Made by a program: the position numbers and the translations under genes | The notes under the pieces: generated by a model | Databases searched by the model: none | What the model was told of the DNA's origin: nothing | Seen by the model: only the letters and a program-made list of their open reading frames with translations | Source of the DNA: Methylobacterium planeticum | GTDB taxonomy: Bacteria > Pseudomonadota > Alphaproteobacteria > Rhizobiales > Beijerinckiaceae | DNA length: 64,000 bases | NCBI RefSeq assembly: GCF_008806345.1 | Contig: NZ_VZZJ01000019.1 | Location: 1-64,000, forward strand | Direction: 5' to 3' | Shown here: piece by piece, positions 34,485 through 42,774 of the stretch | Layout: every line of letters starts with the position of its first letter | Numbering within the stretch: position 1 is the stretch's first letter

Positions 34485-35303
34485 TCAGGTCCGCCCGGTC
34501 CCGGCTGCACCGACCTTGCCTGCACCGACCTTGCCTGGATCGATCTTGGCCTGCCCGGTCGGGCAGAGGTCGAGGAGCACGCAGGCGCGGCAGGCCGGGT
34601 TGCGGTGATGGCAGACCTGCTGGCCGTGCAGCATCAGGACCTCGTGGTTGTCGTAGAGGTCCTGCGCGCTCCAATCCGCCGGGAGCTGGCCCCGCAGGAC
34701 CGGGTGGGCGGGGCCGACATCGACCGCCGGGCCGATCAGGCCGAGGCGCTGGGCCACCCGGTGGTGGTGGCTGTCGACGGGCAGCGCCGGCATCCGCAGG
34801 ACCGAGAAGGAGAGCGTGGCGGCGCTGGTCTTCGGGCCGATCCCCGGGATCGCCTCGAGCCAGGCCCGGGCCTCGTCGACGCCCATGTCCCGCAGGAAGT
34901 CGAGGGAGAGGCGGCCGTGCCGCGCCGCGATGCTGCGCAGGGCCGCCCGGATGCGCGGCGCCTTGAGCTCCGGCCAGGTCACCCCCGCGATCGTCGCCTC
35001 GATCTCGGAGACGGCTGCGTCGCAGAGGGCGGACCAGTCGGGGAAGCGGGCGCGCAGGGCCTTGAAGGCCCGGCCGGATTCCTGGTTGCGGGTGCGGTGC
35101 GACAGGAGCGAGGAGACGAGCTCGCTCACGGGATCGAGGCTGTGGAAATAGGGGATCGGGCAGCCGTAGACCGGGCAGAGCAGGCGGTGCACCGCCAGCG
35201 CCTTGTCGCACAGGCCCGCATCGGCGGGGACGGGCGCCCCGCGCGCGGGGCGGGGGCGGTTCGGGCGGGCGCCCGCGAGATCGTGACCGGGTGCGATGGG
35301 CAT
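34485..35303 (-). CDS. Endonuclease III-like DNA glycosylase (HhH-GPD, 4Fe-4S)
   Basis: The product is 272 aa from ATG 35303; a GTG at 35375 would add 24 residues. It has the helix-hairpin-helix IPGIGPKTSAATL with the catalytic Lys, and the catalytic Asp in ALPVDSHHHRVAQRLGL. A C-terminal cluster loop CHHRNPACRACVLLDLC has the C-x6-C-x2-C-x5-C spacing of a 4Fe-4S cluster. The sequence departs from classical Nth (SHHHRV instead of THVFRV), so it may be a divergent paralogue with other substrate range. The C-terminus carries a repeated GKVGA encoded by 15-bp DNA repeats. Confidence 0.85.
   Translation of the reverse strand: MPIAPGHDLAGARPNRPRPARGAPVPADAGLCDKALAVHRLLCPVYGCPIPYFHSLDPVSELVSSLLSHRTRNQESGRAFKALRARFPDWSALCDAAVSEIEATIAGVTWPELKAPRIRAALRSIAARHGRLSLDFLRDMGVDEARAWLEAIPGIGPKTSAATLSFSVLRMPALPVDSHHHRVAQRLGLIGPAVDVGPAHPVLRGQLPADWSAQDLYDNHEVLMLHGQQVCHHRNPACRACVLLDLCPTGQAKIDPGKVGAGKVGAAGTGRT
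34505..34549. repeat. 15-bp tandem repeat at the 3' end of the Nth-like gene
   Basis: CTGCACCGACCTTGC occurs twice in tandem (34505-34519, 34520-34534), and a degenerate third copy follows (34535-34549). It encodes the KVGAGKVGA tail of the glycosylase-like protein, outside the conserved fold, and stays in frame. Confidence 0.8.
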
Positions 35304-35365
35304 GGGGGCCGAATCCGCGAGCGCGGCCGCCGGTTCCGACGGCCGCGCTCGGACCGGGGCCCGCG

Positions 35366-35461
35366 GCGGCGTCACGCCGCAGGGCGGGGCGGGGCAGGGC
35401 AGGGGGCGGGGCGGGCGAGGCCGGCGGCGGGCGCCGGCCCGCCGCCGCGGCGTGACGCCGC
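35366..35461. other. G-tract cluster flanked by palindromes
   Basis: GCGGCGTCACGCCGC (35366-35380) and GCGGCGTGACGCCGC (35447-35461) are each almost self-complementary and are reverse complements of one another. Between them, 35382-35417 holds seven runs of three to five G separated by one or two bases, a strong G-quadruplex-forming pattern on the plus strand. It lies between the end of the GyrI-like gene and the start of the glycosylase gene; the palindromes may also end transcription. Confidence 0.6.
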
Positions 35462-35469
35462 CGCGGCCC

Positions 35470-36318
35470 TCACTTGACCAGGGCGTAGATGTTCACGTCG
35501 AGCTTCTCGTCGGCCCGGTCCTTCAGGTCGGTGACGTATTCCTCGATGAAGCGGTCCTGCACCACCACGTCCTTGGCATCCAGATAGGCGGTCAGGGTCT
35601 CGTAGGTGCCGTCGATCTCGTCGTAGGAGCCCTTGTGCGGGAAGCGGAGCGCCTTGCCGCTCGGGGTGGTGCCGAGGCGCAGGGCCTCGCCGTCACCCGG
35701 CTTCGCTTCGGCAGGTCTGGCTTCGGCGAGCCTGGCCTCTGCGCCCCTGGGGTCCGGCAGCGGCGCGATCGGGATCATCGCCTCGTACTGGAAGCCGTCG
35801 TCGTCGGTCTTGGCGAAGACCGCCACCGGCCGGCCGGTCGGCACGATGCCGGCCCGGGCGAGCTCGGCCTCGATCCGCGCGAAGGCCGCCCTGAGGCTCG
35901 GCACCGCCTCCTCCCATTTCGACTTGCCCGCGAGGATCGCGGCGGGCTTCGGGGGCAGCGAGACCTCGTCCACGTCGTTGGCGTCGCCCGGGGTCGCCAC
36001 CAGGGTCTCGCGCGCCGCCGGCGCCGCGACGCCGGGGGCGGGCGATGGGGCGGGCGATGGGGCGGGCGATGGGGCGGGCGATGGGACGGGCGGCGTCACC
36101 GCCTGGGTGGCGGAGGGGGCCGCCGACTCGCCGGGGCGGGACCTCGCGGTGTCGGGCGCGGTGGTGGTCGGCAGCGGGTCCGTCACGGCGGGCGGCGGCG
36201 CCGTCGAGGCCGGCGGCGGCGCGTTGGCGGGCGGGGCGGGCTGCTGGGCCTCGGCCGGGAGGAGCCCCGGGGCAAGCGCGCAGAGCCCGGCAAGCAGCGT
36301 CAAACGAAGGCGGGTCAA
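35470..36318 (-). CDS. Secreted GyrI-like domain protein with Pro-rich linker
   Basis: The product is 282 aa from TTG 36318, with CCGGAG upstream. An N-terminal signal peptide (MTRLRLTLLAGLCALAPG, cleavage likely near AEA-QQ) is followed by about 80 residues rich in Pro and Ala, including four SPAP units. The C-terminal 150 residues resemble the GyrI/effector-binding fold: GKSKWEEAVPSLRAAFARIE, GFQYEAMIPIAPLP and HKGSYDEIDGTYETLTAYLD. It is probably a periplasmic small-ligand-binding protein; the ligand is unknown. Confidence 0.8.
   Translation of the reverse strand: MTRLRLTLLAGLCALAPGLLPAEAQQPAPPANAPPPASTAPPPAVTDPLPTTTAPDTARSRPGESAAPSATQAVTPPVPSPAPSPAPSPAPSPAPGVAAPAARETLVATPGDANDVDEVSLPPKPAAILAGKSKWEEAVPSLRAAFARIEAELARAGIVPTGRPVAVFAKTDDDGFQYEAMIPIAPLPDPRGAEARLAEARPAEAKPGDGEALRLGTTPSGKALRFPHKGSYDEIDGTYETLTAYLDAKDVVVQDRFIEEYVTDLKDRADEKLDVNIYALVK
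36039..36086. repeat. 12-bp minisatellite encoding SPAP
   Basis: Four 12-bp units (CGGGCGATGGGG, the last ending GGGA) lie in the Pro-rich linker of the secreted GyrI-like protein. In-frame copy-number change would lengthen or shorten the linker. Confidence 0.88.
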
Positions 36319-36704
36319 GGATGGCGCTCCGGCTCGTGGTCAGGCGGTCGGGTCCGGGCCGAGCGAATCGGGGACGGCCCCTCCGGCCCGGAAGGTAGTG
36401 ACGAACGGGCCCGCCCGCGAGATGGCCCGTCCGCCCGTCCGCGCAACGTGCGGCCGGCGCGCGGCGGATCGGCCACGCGGGGCAGCGCCGCGCTGCGACC
36501 TGCGGATCACCGCAAGACCTGCCCGGCACGGGAAGACCTCCTGAGCACGGGTAAGACCTGCCCCGCGCCTCCGCCCCTCGTGCGCGGGCCGGCGCTTTGC
36601 CATATAGCGGTCCCGCAAGACCCGGTCCGCGATCCCGGCAGGCCGACGTCCGGCGGGCCGGGCCCCGGCGGACCCGGATCCCGACAGGCAGATTCCCGGC
36701 ACCC
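36319..36704. promoter_or_regulatory. Divergent intergenic region before dapF
   Basis: This 386-bp gap separates the divergent GyrI-like gene and dapF. It contains three imperfect direct repeats beginning AAGACCT at 36514, 36533 and 36553 (19- and 20-bp spacing), the first two followed about 8 bp later by CACGGG. A TATAGC box lies near 36604 but has no convincing -35. No gene is recognised. Confidence 0.35.
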
Positions 36705-37595
36705 ATGAGCGCACTCGCCCACAGACGGTTCCTGAAGATGCACGGCGCGGGCAACGCGATCGTGGTGCTCGACCTGCGCGGCACCTCGGTCCTGGTCCAG
36801 CCCGAGGAGGCGCGCGCCATCGCGGCCGACGCGCATTCGGCCTTCGACCAGCTCATGGTGCTGCACGATCCCGTGAGCCCGGGCACCGACGCCTTCCTGC
36901 GGATCTACAACACCGACGGCTCGGAATCGGGGGCCTGCGGCAACGGCACCCGCTGCGTCGCCTTCGCGATGTTCGACGACCCCGCCATGGCGCGCCCCGC
37001 CGAGAGCGGGCGCCTCGTCCTCGAGACCCGGGCCGGCCTCGTCGAGGTGCAGCGGGTCGCCGACCGCTCCTTCACGGTCGACATGGGCCGGCCGCGCCTC
37101 GCCTGGGACGAGATCCCCCTGCGCGACCCCTTCCCGGATACCCGCCGGATCGAGCTCCAGATCGGCCCGATCGACGATCCGATCCTGCACTCGCCCGGCG
37201 CCGTCAGCATGGGCAACCCGCACGCGGTGTTCTTCACCGACCGGGACCCCGACAGCTACGACCTCGCCCGGTTCGGCCCGATGCTGGAGAACCACCCGGT
37301 CTTCCCGGAGCGGGCCAACATCTCGCTCGCCCAGGTGACCGGCCGCGACGCGATCAAGCTCCGGGTCTGGGAGCGCGGCGCCGGGCTGACGCTCGCCTGC
37401 GGCACCGCCGCCTGCGCCGCCGTGGTGGCGGCCGCCCGGCTCCGGATGATCGGCCGGGGGGCCACCGTCAGCCTGCCCGGGGGCGACCTGGTGATCGAGT
37501 GGCGGGCGGACGACCACGTCCTGATGACGGGGCCGGTCTTCCTCGAGGGCGAGGGCAGCTTCGCGCCCGAATTGTTCATGATTTCTTCCAGATGA
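36705..37595 (+). CDS. dapF: Diaminopimelate epimerase
   Basis: The product is 296 aa from ATG 36705 (MSALAHRRFLKMHGAGNAIV); the ORF continues upstream without homology. It converts LL- to meso-diaminopimelate for lysine and peptidoglycan synthesis. The two catalytic cysteines are Cys78 (ESGACGNGTRC) and Cys232 (TLACGTAACAAV). Its stop overlaps the next start as ATGA, so the pair is co-translated. Confidence 0.96.
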   Translation: MSALAHRRFLKMHGAGNAIVVLDLRGTSVLVQPEEARAIAADAHSAFDQLMVLHDPVSPGTDAFLRIYNTDGSESGACGNGTRCVAFAMFDDPAMARPAESGRLVLETRAGLVEVQRVADRSFTVDMGRPRLAWDEIPLRDPFPDTRRIELQIGPIDDPILHSPGAVSMGNPHAVFFTDRDPDSYDLARFGPMLENHPVFPERANISLAQVTGRDAIKLRVWERGAGLTLACGTAACAAVVAAARLRMIGRGATVSLPGGDLVIEWRADDHVLMTGPVFLEGEGSFAPELFMISSR

Positions 37596-38827
37596 GCATC
37601 GCGACGCTGACCTTCGGCTGCCGCCTCAACACGGTCGAATCCGAGGTGATCCGCGCCGCCGCGGAGGGGTCGGGACCGCCGGGCGGGCGGATCATCGTCA
37701 ACACCTGCGCGGTCACCGCCGAGGCCGGCCGCCAGGCCCGCAAGGCGATCCGCCGGGTCGCCCGCGAGCGCCCCGACGCCGAGATCCTGGTCACGGGCTG
37801 CGGCGCCGAGGTCGAGACCGCCCTCTACGCGGCGATGCCCGAGGTCGCCCGTCTCGTCGGCAACGGCGACAAGCTGCGCCCGGAGGCCTGGGCATCCCGC
37901 CACGCGGGCATCCGCGCCGGCACCGGCGCCGTCATGGCCGAGGAGACGGCCGAGCCGACCCGGATCGCGGGCGTCGCCGGGCACACCCGGGCCTTCGTGC
38001 CGGTGCAGAACGGCTGCGACCACCGCTGCACCTTCTGCATCATCCCCTTCGGCCGGGGCCGGTCGCGCTCGGTCCCGCTCGCGGCGGTCGTCGAGCAGGT
38101 CGCCCGCATCGTCGCCCATGGCGGCCGCGAGGCGGTGCTCACCGGCGTCGACCTCACCGCCTACGGGCGCGACCTTCCCGACGCCCCGGGCCTCGGGCGC
38201 CTCGCCCGGGCGATCCTGGCCGGCGTGCCGGACCTCGCGCGGCTGCGCCTCTCCTCGATCGACTCGATCGAGGCGGACGACGAGCTCCTCGACGCGATCG
38301 CCTCCGAGCCGCGCCTGATGCCGCATCTCCACCTGTCCCTGCAGGCCGGCGACGACCTGATCTTGAAGCGGATGAAGCGGCGCCACGCCCGGGCCGACGC
38401 GATCGCCTTCTGCGCGCGCGTGCGGCGCCTGCGCCCGGACACGGTCTTCGGCGCCGACCTGATCGCGGGCTTCCCGACCGAGACCGAGGCCCAGTTCGCC
38501 GGCTCCCTCGACCTCGTGGCGGAGTGCGGGCTGACGCATCTCCACGTCTTTCCCTACTCGCCCCGGCCCGGCACCCCGGCGGCCCGGATGCCGCCCGTGG
38601 CGTCGGAGATCGTGCGCGAGCGTGCCGCGCGCCTGCGGGCAGCGGGGGACGCCGCCTTCGCGAACCACCTCGCGGGGGAGATCGGGCGGACGCACCGGGT
38701 GCTCGCCGAGCGCGGCGGGATCGGCCGCACGGAGGCCTTCACGCCGGTGCGGCTCGCGGCCGAAGCGGGCGAGATCCGCGAGGTCCGGATCAGCGGCCAT
38801 GACGGTCGGGCGCTGCTCGCGGCCTGA
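37592..38827 (+). CDS. mtaB: tRNA t6A37 methylthiotransferase MtaB
   Basis: The product is 411 aa. The N-terminal UPF0004 domain has the cluster cysteines in LTFGCRLN, NTCAVT and VTGCGAE. The radical-SAM motif CDHRCTFC is at residues 142-149, and a C-terminal TRAM-like region follows. The enzyme makes ms2t6A in tRNAs using S-adenosylmethionine and two 4Fe-4S clusters. The HLSLQAGDDLILKRMKRRH motif places it with MtaB rather than MiaB or RimO. It is translationally coupled to dapF. Confidence 0.9.
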   Translation: MSIATLTFGCRLNTVESEVIRAAAEGSGPPGGRIIVNTCAVTAEAGRQARKAIRRVARERPDAEILVTGCGAEVETALYAAMPEVARLVGNGDKLRPEAWASRHAGIRAGTGAVMAEETAEPTRIAGVAGHTRAFVPVQNGCDHRCTFCIIPFGRGRSRSVPLAAVVEQVARIVAHGGREAVLTGVDLTAYGRDLPDAPGLGRLARAILAGVPDLARLRLSSIDSIEADDELLDAIASEPRLMPHLHLSLQAGDDLILKRMKRRHARADAIAFCARVRRLRPDTVFGADLIAGFPTETEAQFAGSLDLVAECGLTHLHVFPYSPRPGTPAARMPPVASEIVRERAARLRAAGDAAFANHLAGEIGRTHRVLAERGGIGRTEAFTPVRLAAEAGEIREVRISGHDGRALLAA

Positions 38828-38833
38828 GGCGGC

Positions 38834-39553
38834 CTACGGTGTCCAGCCGCAGGCCGCGAGCCCCGCCCGCAGATGCGGGGGCACCGGTGCCTCGACCCGC
38901 ACCGGCGGCTTCTTCGGATAGAGCGGCAGGCTGAGCGCGCGGGCATGGAGCTGCAGGCCGGGGCCGCCGGAGCGGGGGGCGCTGCCGTAGATCGCATCCC
39001 CGACGATCGGGAACCCCATCGCGGCGCAGTGGACCCGCAACTGGTGGGTTCGCCCGGTCACGGGCTTCAGCTCGAGCCACGCGGTCCCCCGGTCGGGCGC
39101 GCGGCCGAGCACCCGAACCTCGGTGAGGGCCGGGTCTCCCGCCGGGTCCGCCTTCATCCACCAGCTGCGCGGATCGTCGGAGCGGCGGGCGAGGGGAAGG
39201 TCGATGCGGCTCGCCTCGGCCTCGGGACCGCCCTCCACCAGGGCCCAGTAGGTCTTCTCGGCGGCGGCGGTGGCGAAGAGGCGGTTCAACCGGGCGAGTG
39301 CCTTGGCGTGACGCCCGAGGGCGAGGCAGCCCGAGGTGTCCCGGTCGAGGCGGTGCACCGCCTCGGGCCGCCGGGGCAAACCGAAGCGCAGGGCGTCGAG
39401 ATGGTCGGTCAGGGTCTCGCCGCCCTTCGGTCCGGGATGGACCGGAAGGCCCGCCGGCTTGTCGATGACGAGCAGCAGGGCATCGCGGTAGAGCAGGCGC
39501 GCGCCTATGTCTGAGAGGCGTGTCGGTTGATCGATCGTCGGTGGAACGGGCAT
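38834..39553 (-). CDS. RluA-family RNA pseudouridine synthase
   Basis: The product is 239 aa. The catalytic motif HRLDRDTSGCLAL carries the essential Asp; IDKPAGLPVHPGPKGGETL and the C-terminal GRTHQLRVHCAAMGFPIVGD are family hallmarks. No S4 domain is present, which favours an RluA- or TruC-like enzyme. The exact rRNA or tRNA target cannot be told. It converges on mtaB with a 6-bp gap. Confidence 0.92.
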   Translation of the reverse strand: MPVPPTIDQPTRLSDIGARLLYRDALLLVIDKPAGLPVHPGPKGGETLTDHLDALRFGLPRRPEAVHRLDRDTSGCLALGRHAKALARLNRLFATAAAEKTYWALVEGGPEAEASRIDLPLARRSDDPRSWWMKADPAGDPALTEVRVLGRAPDRGTAWLELKPVTGRTHQLRVHCAAMGFPIVGDAIYGSAPRSGGPGLQLHARALSLPLYPKKPPVRVEAPVPPHLRAGLAACGWTP

Positions 39554-39654
39554 GCAGGTCGGCTAAAGCATCGGGACGCGAAGCGACACGCGCCGCTGAA
39601 GAAAATGACGCGGCCTCCAGGAGGGCCGAACCCGCGCGCGGGAGCAAGGACGTT

Positions 39655-41106
39655 ATGAGCGAAGACGAGAAGCCGGGCTGGTTCGGCCGCCTGTTCGGGC
39701 GCAAGGCGGGTCCGGCCCCGGAGGAGACCGAGACGGCGCCGGAGAAACCACCGGTTCCGGCATCATCGGCCGAGGGGCAGCCGGATTTCGCCACCGGCGC
39801 CGAGGCCGTCGCGCACCTGCCGCTGCCGCCCTCCGAGCCTGACCCGACGGATCCGGACCGGAACATCGTCCCGGACGAGATCGAGGGCGCCGACCTGCAG
39901 CCGATCGCGGGGGAGACCGAGCGCCCGCCCGCCGGCACAGCCGGGGATGCCCCCGCGCGCGGAGCCGAACCGGCCGACACGACCGCGCAGGCCTTCGAGC
40001 CGTTGGCGGCCCCGAGCGCGGCCGATGACGATTCGAGGCCCGCTCCCGCCTCGGAACCGCCCCCCGCCGCCGTACCGGCGCCGGACATCGCCGGGACGCC
40101 CGATCCGGACGTTCAGCCGATCGACACCGCGGCGGCGCTCGCCGCCGACGCCGTCAAGGACAGCGTCGCGCCGGAGACGGAGAAGCGCGGCTGGTGGGGC
40201 CGCCTGACGGAGGGCATGAAGCGCACCTCCTCGTCCCTGTCGGACCGCGTCACGGGGCTCTTCACCAAGCGCAAGCTCGACGCGACGACCCTGGAGGACC
40301 TGGAGGATGCCCTGATCCAAGCCGATTTCGGTCTCGAGACGGCGACCCGGATCTCGGACGCGGTCGGAAAGGGCCGCTACGAGAAGGGCATCTCGCCGGA
40401 CGCGGTGCGGGCCATCCTGGCAACCGAGGTGGAGCAGGCCCTCGAGCCCGTGGCGGTTCCGCTCCGGGTCGAGGCGGGCAAGAAGCCCTTCGTGATCCTG
40501 ATGGTGGGAGTGAACGGGGCCGGCAAGACCACCACGATCGGCAAGCTCGCCCTGAAGCTGACGGCCGAGGGCCGCAGCGTCATGCTGGCGGCCGGCGACA
40601 CGTTCCGGGCCGCGGCAGTCGAGCAGCTCAAGGTCTGGGGCGAGCGCACCGGCACGCCGGTCGTGACCCGTCCCCCCGGTGCCGACGCGGCGGGCCTCGC
40701 CTTCGATGCCCTGCAGGAGGCCAAGCGCCAGGGCAGCGATGTGCTGCTGATCGACACCGCCGGCCGGCTCCAGAACAAGACCGGGCTGATGGCGGAGCTC
40801 GAGAAGATCGTGCGCGTCCTCGCCAAGCTCGACCCGGAGGCGCCCCACGCCACGCTCCTCGTCCTCGATGCCACGGTCGGCCAGAACGCCCTGAGCCAGG
40901 TCGAGCTGTTCTCGCAGGCGGCGCCCGTCAGCGGCCTCGTGATGACGAAGCTCGACGGCACCGCGCGAGGCGGCATCCTGGTGGCGCTGGCGGCGAAATT
41001 CGGCCTGCCGGTCCACTTCATCGGGGTCGGCGAGGGCGTCGAGGATCTCGAGCCCTTCGCGGCGCGCGATTTCGCCCGGGCCATCGTGGGGCTGGAGAAA
41101 GGTTAG
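39655..41106 (+). CDS. ftsY: Signal recognition particle receptor FtsY
   Basis: The product is 483 aa from ATG 39655, with AAGGA 4 nt upstream. The first 170 residues form the acidic, Pro/Ala-rich A domain that mediates membrane binding. The NG GTPase follows: G1 GVNGAGKTTTIGKLA (from residue 285), DTFRAAAVEQL, DTAGR, and TKLDGTARGG. FtsY docks SRP-ribosome complexes at the translocon. Confidence 0.95.
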   Translation: MSEDEKPGWFGRLFGRKAGPAPEETETAPEKPPVPASSAEGQPDFATGAEAVAHLPLPPSEPDPTDPDRNIVPDEIEGADLQPIAGETERPPAGTAGDAPARGAEPADTTAQAFEPLAAPSAADDDSRPAPASEPPPAAVPAPDIAGTPDPDVQPIDTAAALAADAVKDSVAPETEKRGWWGRLTEGMKRTSSSLSDRVTGLFTKRKLDATTLEDLEDALIQADFGLETATRISDAVGKGRYEKGISPDAVRAILATEVEQALEPVAVPLRVEAGKKPFVILMVGVNGAGKTTTIGKLALKLTAEGRSVMLAAGDTFRAAAVEQLKVWGERTGTPVVTRPPGADAAGLAFDALQEAKRQGSDVLLIDTAGRLQNKTGLMAELEKIVRVLAKLDPEAPHATLLVLDATVGQNALSQVELFSQAAPVSGLVMTKLDGTARGGILVALAAKFGLPVHFIGVGEGVEDLEPFAARDFARAIVGLEKG

Positions 41107-41313
41107 GGGGAGGTTCGCGCCGCGCTGACGTCCATTTTCGATCCCTCAGAGTCCACGAGACGGGCCGCGGCGTCCACCGAGCCGCCTCGGCTCCTGCTCG
41201 CCGGCCTCCGGTAGGAAAGGGCTGGGCGATAGCTTACATCGGGGTCGGTGGCAGCGCTGGGAACGCCCACCGGCCTCACCGCCGCTCACCCCGCGGCCCA
41301 GTCAGAAATCGGC

Positions 41314-41940
41314 ATGCAGATCGAATCCGTCCCTCCCCGCCGCCGCCTCGCGCCCCTGCCGAAGCTCGCGCTGGAGCTCGGGCCGCTGGTCCTGTTCTTC
41401 CTCGGCAACGCCTACGCCGAGCGCTTCGGCGTGAGCCCGGATCAGAAGCTGTTCGTGGCGACCGGCCTGTTCATCGCCGCCACCGTCGCCGCGCTGTCGA
41501 TCCACTACGCGCTGGTGCGGCGCCTGCCGATCATGCCGCTGGTCTCCGGCGTCGTGGTGGTGGTGTTCGGCGGCCTGACTCTGTTCCTGCAGGACAAGAC
41601 CTTCATCATGGTGAAGCCCACCATCGTGAACACCCTGTTCGGCCTCGTGCTCCTCGGGGGGCTGGTCTTCGGCAAGTCGCTGCTCTCGGTCGTCCTCGAC
41701 AGCATGTTCGCCCTGACCGACGAGGGCTGGCGCAAGCTCACCTTCCGCTGGGGGCTGTTCTTCCTCGCGCTCGCGGCCCTCAACGAGGTGGTGTGGCGCA
41801 CGCAGACCGAGGATTTCTGGGTGAACTTCAAGGTCTTCGGCATCATGCCGCTGACGGTCCTGTTCGCACTCGCGCAGACACCGCTCCTGTCCCGCTACGA
41901 GCGGAAGGGGCCGGAGGATACGGACCCGGCCAAGGCTTAA
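41314..41940 (+). CDS. Inner membrane-spanning septation protein A (YciB/IspZ family)
   Basis: The product is 208 aa from ATG 41314 (MQIESVPPRRRLAP); a GTG at 41248 would add 22 residues. It is strongly hydrophobic with about five or six membrane helices and has the family signatures ELGPLVLFFLGNAYAERFG, FLQDKTFIMVKPTIVN and EVVWRTQTEDFWVNFKVFG. It belongs to the YciB/IspZ membrane family, linked to envelope or septum integrity in other bacteria. It lies 207 bp after ftsY. Confidence 0.9.
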   Translation: MQIESVPPRRRLAPLPKLALELGPLVLFFLGNAYAERFGVSPDQKLFVATGLFIAATVAALSIHYALVRRLPIMPLVSGVVVVVFGGLTLFLQDKTFIMVKPTIVNTLFGLVLLGGLVFGKSLLSVVLDSMFALTDEGWRKLTFRWGLFFLALAALNEVVWRTQTEDFWVNFKVFGIMPLTVLFALAQTPLLSRYERKGPEDTDPAKA

Positions 41941-41976
41941 GGGAACAAGCGAGGCGCGGCACGGGTGAATCTCGCG

Positions 41977-42606
41977 TCAGCGGCTCGCGGCGGCCTCGCT
42001 CTTGCGCGCGACGGCGCGGATGCGGGCGAGGACGTCGGCGTAGTTCTCCGGGGTGACGATGCCCACGAGCTTGTCGCGGATCACCCCGTCGGACCCCACG
42101 ATGAAGGTCTCGGGCACGCCGTAGACCCCGAAATCGATGCCGACGCGGCCGGTCGCGTCGAGGCCGATGGCCGAGAAGGGGATACCGTTCCGGGCCAGAA
42201 ACCGCCGGCCGTTCTCGGGCGCATCCTTGTAGTCGATGCCGACCAGGCGCAGGCCCGGCTCCTTGGCGAGCCGCATCAGCATCGGGTGCTCGACCTGGCA
42301 GGGGGCGCACCACGAGGCCCAGAAGTTGACCACCGTGACGCCGCTCCGGAATTCCTGGCTCGACAGGCCGGGCAGGGGGCGGCCCTCCGCCTCGAGGCCC
42401 GGCACGCCCGCGAGGTCGAAGGCCGGGATCGGCTTGCCGATCATGGCGGAGGGCAGCGCCGCGGGGTCGACGCCCGAGCGCAGCCGCAGGAAGAACAGGC
42501 CCGCCAGCACCGCGAAGGCGATAAGCGGCACGATCAGTAGAAGTGAGCGGCGGACCGGCTCCGGCGGCTTCTCCTCCGGGTCCGAGGGGGGCGCCGGCAC
42601 GGTCAC
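41977..42606 (-). CDS. ccmG: Cytochrome c maturation thioredoxin CcmG/DsbE
   Basis: The product is 209 aa from GTG 42606, overlapping the ccmD stop as GTGA. A single membrane anchor (residues 20-41) precedes a periplasmic thioredoxin fold with the active site WCAPC (Cys100, Cys103) and the cis-Pro segment GVYGVPETFIV. It reduces apocytochrome c cysteines so heme can attach. It is the last gene of ccmABCDG here; ccmE, F and H are not in the window. Confidence 0.94.
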   Translation of the reverse strand: MTVPAPPSDPEEKPPEPVRRSLLLIVPLIAFAVLAGLFFLRLRSGVDPAALPSAMIGKPIPAFDLAGVPGLEAEGRPLPGLSSQEFRSGVTVVNFWASWCAPCQVEHPMLMRLAKEPGLRLVGIDYKDAPENGRRFLARNGIPFSAIGLDATGRVGIDFGVYGVPETFIVGSDGVIRDKLVGIVTPENYADVLARIRAVARKSEAAASR

Positions 42607-42764
42607 GGGCGGTCTCCGGCGGGCGCGCCGGCCTGCAGGTCGGCCAGCGCCCGCTTCTGCGCCCGCTGGTCGCGGATCGCGTTGAGGATCAGGCCGCAGA
42701 GAACCAGGGCCGTGAAGGCGTAGGAGCCGAGGATGTAGCCGCCATGCGGTCCGAGATCGATCAT
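42603..42764 (-). CDS. ccmD: Heme exporter protein CcmD
   Basis: The product is 53 aa from ATG 42764 (MIDLGPHGGYILGSYAFTAL), a single membrane helix followed by a charged tail (RDQRAQKRALADLQ). This is the size and layout of CcmD, which helps release holo-CcmE from the CcmABC transporter. It lies 10 bp after ccmC and overlaps ccmG. Confidence 0.88.
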   Translation of the reverse strand: MIDLGPHGGYILGSYAFTALVLCGLILNAIRDQRAQKRALADLQAGAPAGDRP

Positions 42765-42774
42765 GATGCTTGCC

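Noticed and set aside
34201..34608. A 135-codon plus-strand ORF as a gene.
   Set aside because: Its second half is antisense to the Nth-like gene, no family is recognised, and the start has no ribosome binding site. Kept only as part of the unassigned gap.
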